6,080 nt of DNA, taken from Gammaproteobacteria bacterium. GTDB lineage: Bacteria > Pseudomonadota > Gammaproteobacteria > Steroidobacterales > Steroidobacteraceae. Below the pieces are notes generated by a model that saw only the letters and a list, made by a program, of their open reading frames with translations, was not told the DNA's origin and did no database searches. Below are positions 4,656 through 6,080 of the stretch, piece by piece. Each line of letters starts with the position of its first letter. Position 1 is the stretch's first letter. The position numbers and the translations under genes are program-made. The DNA is taken from assembly GCA_025350345.1 (NCBI GenBank), contig JANXYA010000035.1:1-6080 (forward strand), written 5' to 3'.

Positions 4656-6008
4656 CTAGGCGCTGCGGAACTCGACGCCCTGGAGTCGCCCGATGAGTGC
4701 GCGCAGGAACACCCGGTTGAAGCGCAACTGGCAGGAGGCCGAGACCTGTTCGAGCAGCGTCGAACTCACCTTGATCACGGTGACCGCATCGCTGGCGCGT
4801 ATCGTGGCGCTGCGCTTGGCGCCCTGCACGTAGCTGGCCTCACCGAAGCATTCGCCGGTCGTGAGCTTGCCGATGGAGGCGCCATTGCGTTCCACCGAGC
4901 AGTTGCCGCTCACCAGGATGTAGAAACGATCGTCCAGCTCCCCTTCCTTGACGATCTCTTCGCCGCTGGCGTAGTCCTGCCAGTGGCTGGCGCGCATGAC
5001 CTCGACAATCTCGGCGTGGGAAAACTCGTGGAAGAATTTCAGCTTGCGCAGCAGGCCGAACTGTTCCTGCTGGTCCATGCGTGAATAGCGCTCGCGCAGC
5101 TGCTGGTGCACGCGGGTCAGTTCCGCGGCCAGGTCCAGGCCGCTCTTCTGGCGGCGCTCCGGGTCCTTTTGCATCGCGGTCGCCACCACCACCTCGAGTT
5201 CCTCGGGAACATCGTTGCGCAGCGTGTGGATCGGCGGCGGGGTCGCGTACACGATCTGGTGCAGGAGCTTGGCGAGATTGCCGGCGCGGAAGGGACGCGT
5301 GCCGGTCAGCAGTTCGTACATCACCGCACCGAGGGAATACAGGTCCGAACGGCTCGTGAGCTCCAGGCTCTGTACCTGCTCGGGGGACATGTAGCTCGGT
5401 GACCCGGCGATGCCCTCGATCCGCGAGATCTCCGAATCGGCCACCAGCGCGATGCCAAAATCGATGATGCGCACTTCGCTCGCCTGGGTGAGCATGATGT
5501 TCGAGGGCTTGATGTCGCGATGGATCACCCCGCGCGTGTGGGCGTAGTGCATCGCCTTGACGCACTTGAACATGATCTCGACGACATCATCGACCCGCAG
5601 CAGGTTGTCGGGCCGGCAATAGGTCGCCAGCGTGCGGGCGCCGTGCACGTGCTCGGTGACGATGTAGCAGTGCCCGTTTTCCTCGCCGGCGTCGTAGATC
5701 GGCAGGATGTTCGGGTGATGCAGCATGCCCACCATGTGGGCTTCCGACAGGAACATCTTGCGGGTGACGCGGGCGCGCTCATCGTCGCCCGCAGTGTCCA
5801 TGTTGTACACCTTGATCACGACGTCGCGCCCGTAGTACGGATCGTGCGACAGGTAGACCGTGCCGGTGCTGCCCCGGCCGACTTCGTTGATGATCGGATA
5901 CTTGCCGATGCGCTCCGGGATCGCCTGCGGCTGGGGAATGGTCGTTGCTGGAACTGCCATCGAGATTGGGTCCGCTGACTGTTGCCGCGAGTGCCGCGAG
6001 TGCCGCAT
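4656..6008 (-). CDS. serine/threonine protein kinase with C-terminal cyclic-nucleotide-binding domain
   Basis: In this 450-residue protein, residues 36-300 form a Hanks-type kinase domain with all key residues: glycine loop GRGSTGTVY (44-52), ATP-binding K66, helix-C E89, catalytic HRDIKPSN (163-170, D165), DFG (183-185) and SPE (208-210). It is an RD kinase, so activation-loop phosphorylation is likely; S203 and S205 in GSPSYMSPE are candidate sites. A helical linker (about 298-328) leads to a cNMP-binding beta-roll (about 325-420), whose phosphate cassette FGEASYVQGAKRSATI retains the nucleotide-binding E390 and R399. No transmembrane segment or PASTA repeat is present, so it should be cytosolic. 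A second messenger (cAMP or cGMP) may gate kinase activity; this is inferred. Start is uncertain: ATG 6008 has no ribosome site and its first codons are a repeat, while ATG 5960 (MAVPATT) has a weak GCGGA upstream and AT-richer early codons. It ends 3 bp from the convergent anti-sigma gene, and its substrate is unknown. Confidence 0.93.
   Translation of the reverse strand: MRHSRHSRQQSADPISMAVPATTIPQPQAIPERIGKYPIINEVGRGSTGTVYLSHDPYYGRDVVIKVYNMDTAGDDERARVTRKMFLSEAHMVGMLHHPNILPIYDAGEENGHCYIVTEHVHGARTLATYCRPDNLLRVDDVVEIMFKCVKAMHYAHTRGVIHRDIKPSNIMLTQASEVRIIDFGIALVADSEISRIEGIAGSPSYMSPEQVQSLELTSRSDLYSLGAVMYELLTGTRPFRAGNLAKLLHQIVYATPPPIHTLRNDVPEELEVVVATAMQKDPERRQKSGLDLAAELTRVHQQLRERYSRMDQQEQFGLLRKLKFFHEFSHAEIVEVMRASHWQDYASGEEIVKEGELDDRFYILVSGNCSVERNGASIGKLTTGECFGEASYVQGAKRSATIRASDAVTVIKVSSTLLEQVSASCQLRFNRVFLRALIGRLQGVEFRSA
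5982..6005. repeat. short tandem repeat, 9-bp unit, at the kinase gene start
   Basis: The unit TGCCGCGAG occurs twice in direct succession, preceded by a TTGCCGCGAG-like variant and followed by a partial copy TGCCGC. If ATG 6008 is the start it encodes RHSRHSRQ. Copy-number change by multiples of 9 bp would keep the frame. It may instead be untranslated leader if translation starts at ATG 5960. Confidence 0.5.
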
Positions 6009-6080
6009 CGAGGATACGGACGGCCTGCCCGGCGATCTGTGACCTGCATCCCGGAACCCCGGGGGCCGGGCCGGGGATCC
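6009..6080. other. upstream region of the kinase gene, no defined feature
   Basis: These 72 bp are very GC-rich and contain short self-complementary runs such as CCCCGGGG (6057-6064). I see no convincing promoter, ribosome site or terminator, and no supported gene enters from the right edge. Confidence 0.4.

Noticed and set aside
6013..6040. CGTATC before the kinase ATG as a third ECF promoter
   Set aside because: The position 16 bp upstream reads ACAGAT rather than CATCC, and the box lies only 4 nt before the ATG at 6008.
6057..6064. CCCCGGGG palindrome and nearby GC runs as a terminator
   Set aside because: There is no spacer for a loop and no following T-run on either strand; such runs are common at this GC content.

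Overview
This window comes from a GC-rich bacterial chromosome. Codon third positions are mostly G or C, and the protein families (long DUF4331 protein, HupE/UreJ-like protein, ECF sigma factor with an RskA-type anti-sigma, kinase fused to a cNMP domain) together suggest a proteobacterium, perhaps a gammaproteobacterium of the Xanthomonadales/Nevskiales/Steroidobacter kind. That placement is inference from gene style, not from a marker gene. The window is almost fully coding, with no RNA genes, insertion sequences, CRISPR arrays or tRNAs visible.

Layout: (1) positions 1-3216, minus strand, hold a tightly packed three-gene operon read right to left: an exported DUF4331 protein, an exported TPR protein starting directly after the DUF4331 stop codon, and the first 144 codons of a HupE/UreJ-type membrane protein cut by the left edge. 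(2) Positions 3217-3411 are a 195-bp divergent control region. (3) Positions 3412-4652, plus strand, hold an ECF sigma factor and its single-pass RskA-type anti-sigma factor, joined by an ATGA overlap. (4) Positions 4656-6008, minus strand, hold a Ser/Thr kinase with a C-terminal cyclic-nucleotide-binding domain, convergent with the anti-sigma gene and only 3 bp from it. (5) The last 72 bp are upstream sequence of the kinase with no clear feature.

The most informative observation lies in the divergent region. The same bipartite element, CATCC-N16-CGTATA, occurs once facing the sigma gene and once facing the DUF4331 operon, with identical spacing. This is the pattern expected if the ECF sigma factor transcribes both its own gene and the operon. 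The working model is a membrane-gated envelope regulon: an unknown signal releases the sigma factor from the anti-sigma, which switches on an exported module of DUF4331, TPR and HupE-like proteins. The function of that module is not established. Its visible features are Sec signal peptides on all three proteins, a canonical EF-hand loop in the HupE-like protein, and a DxNxD-type acidic loop in the DUF4331 protein. The kinase may be an unrelated neighbour.
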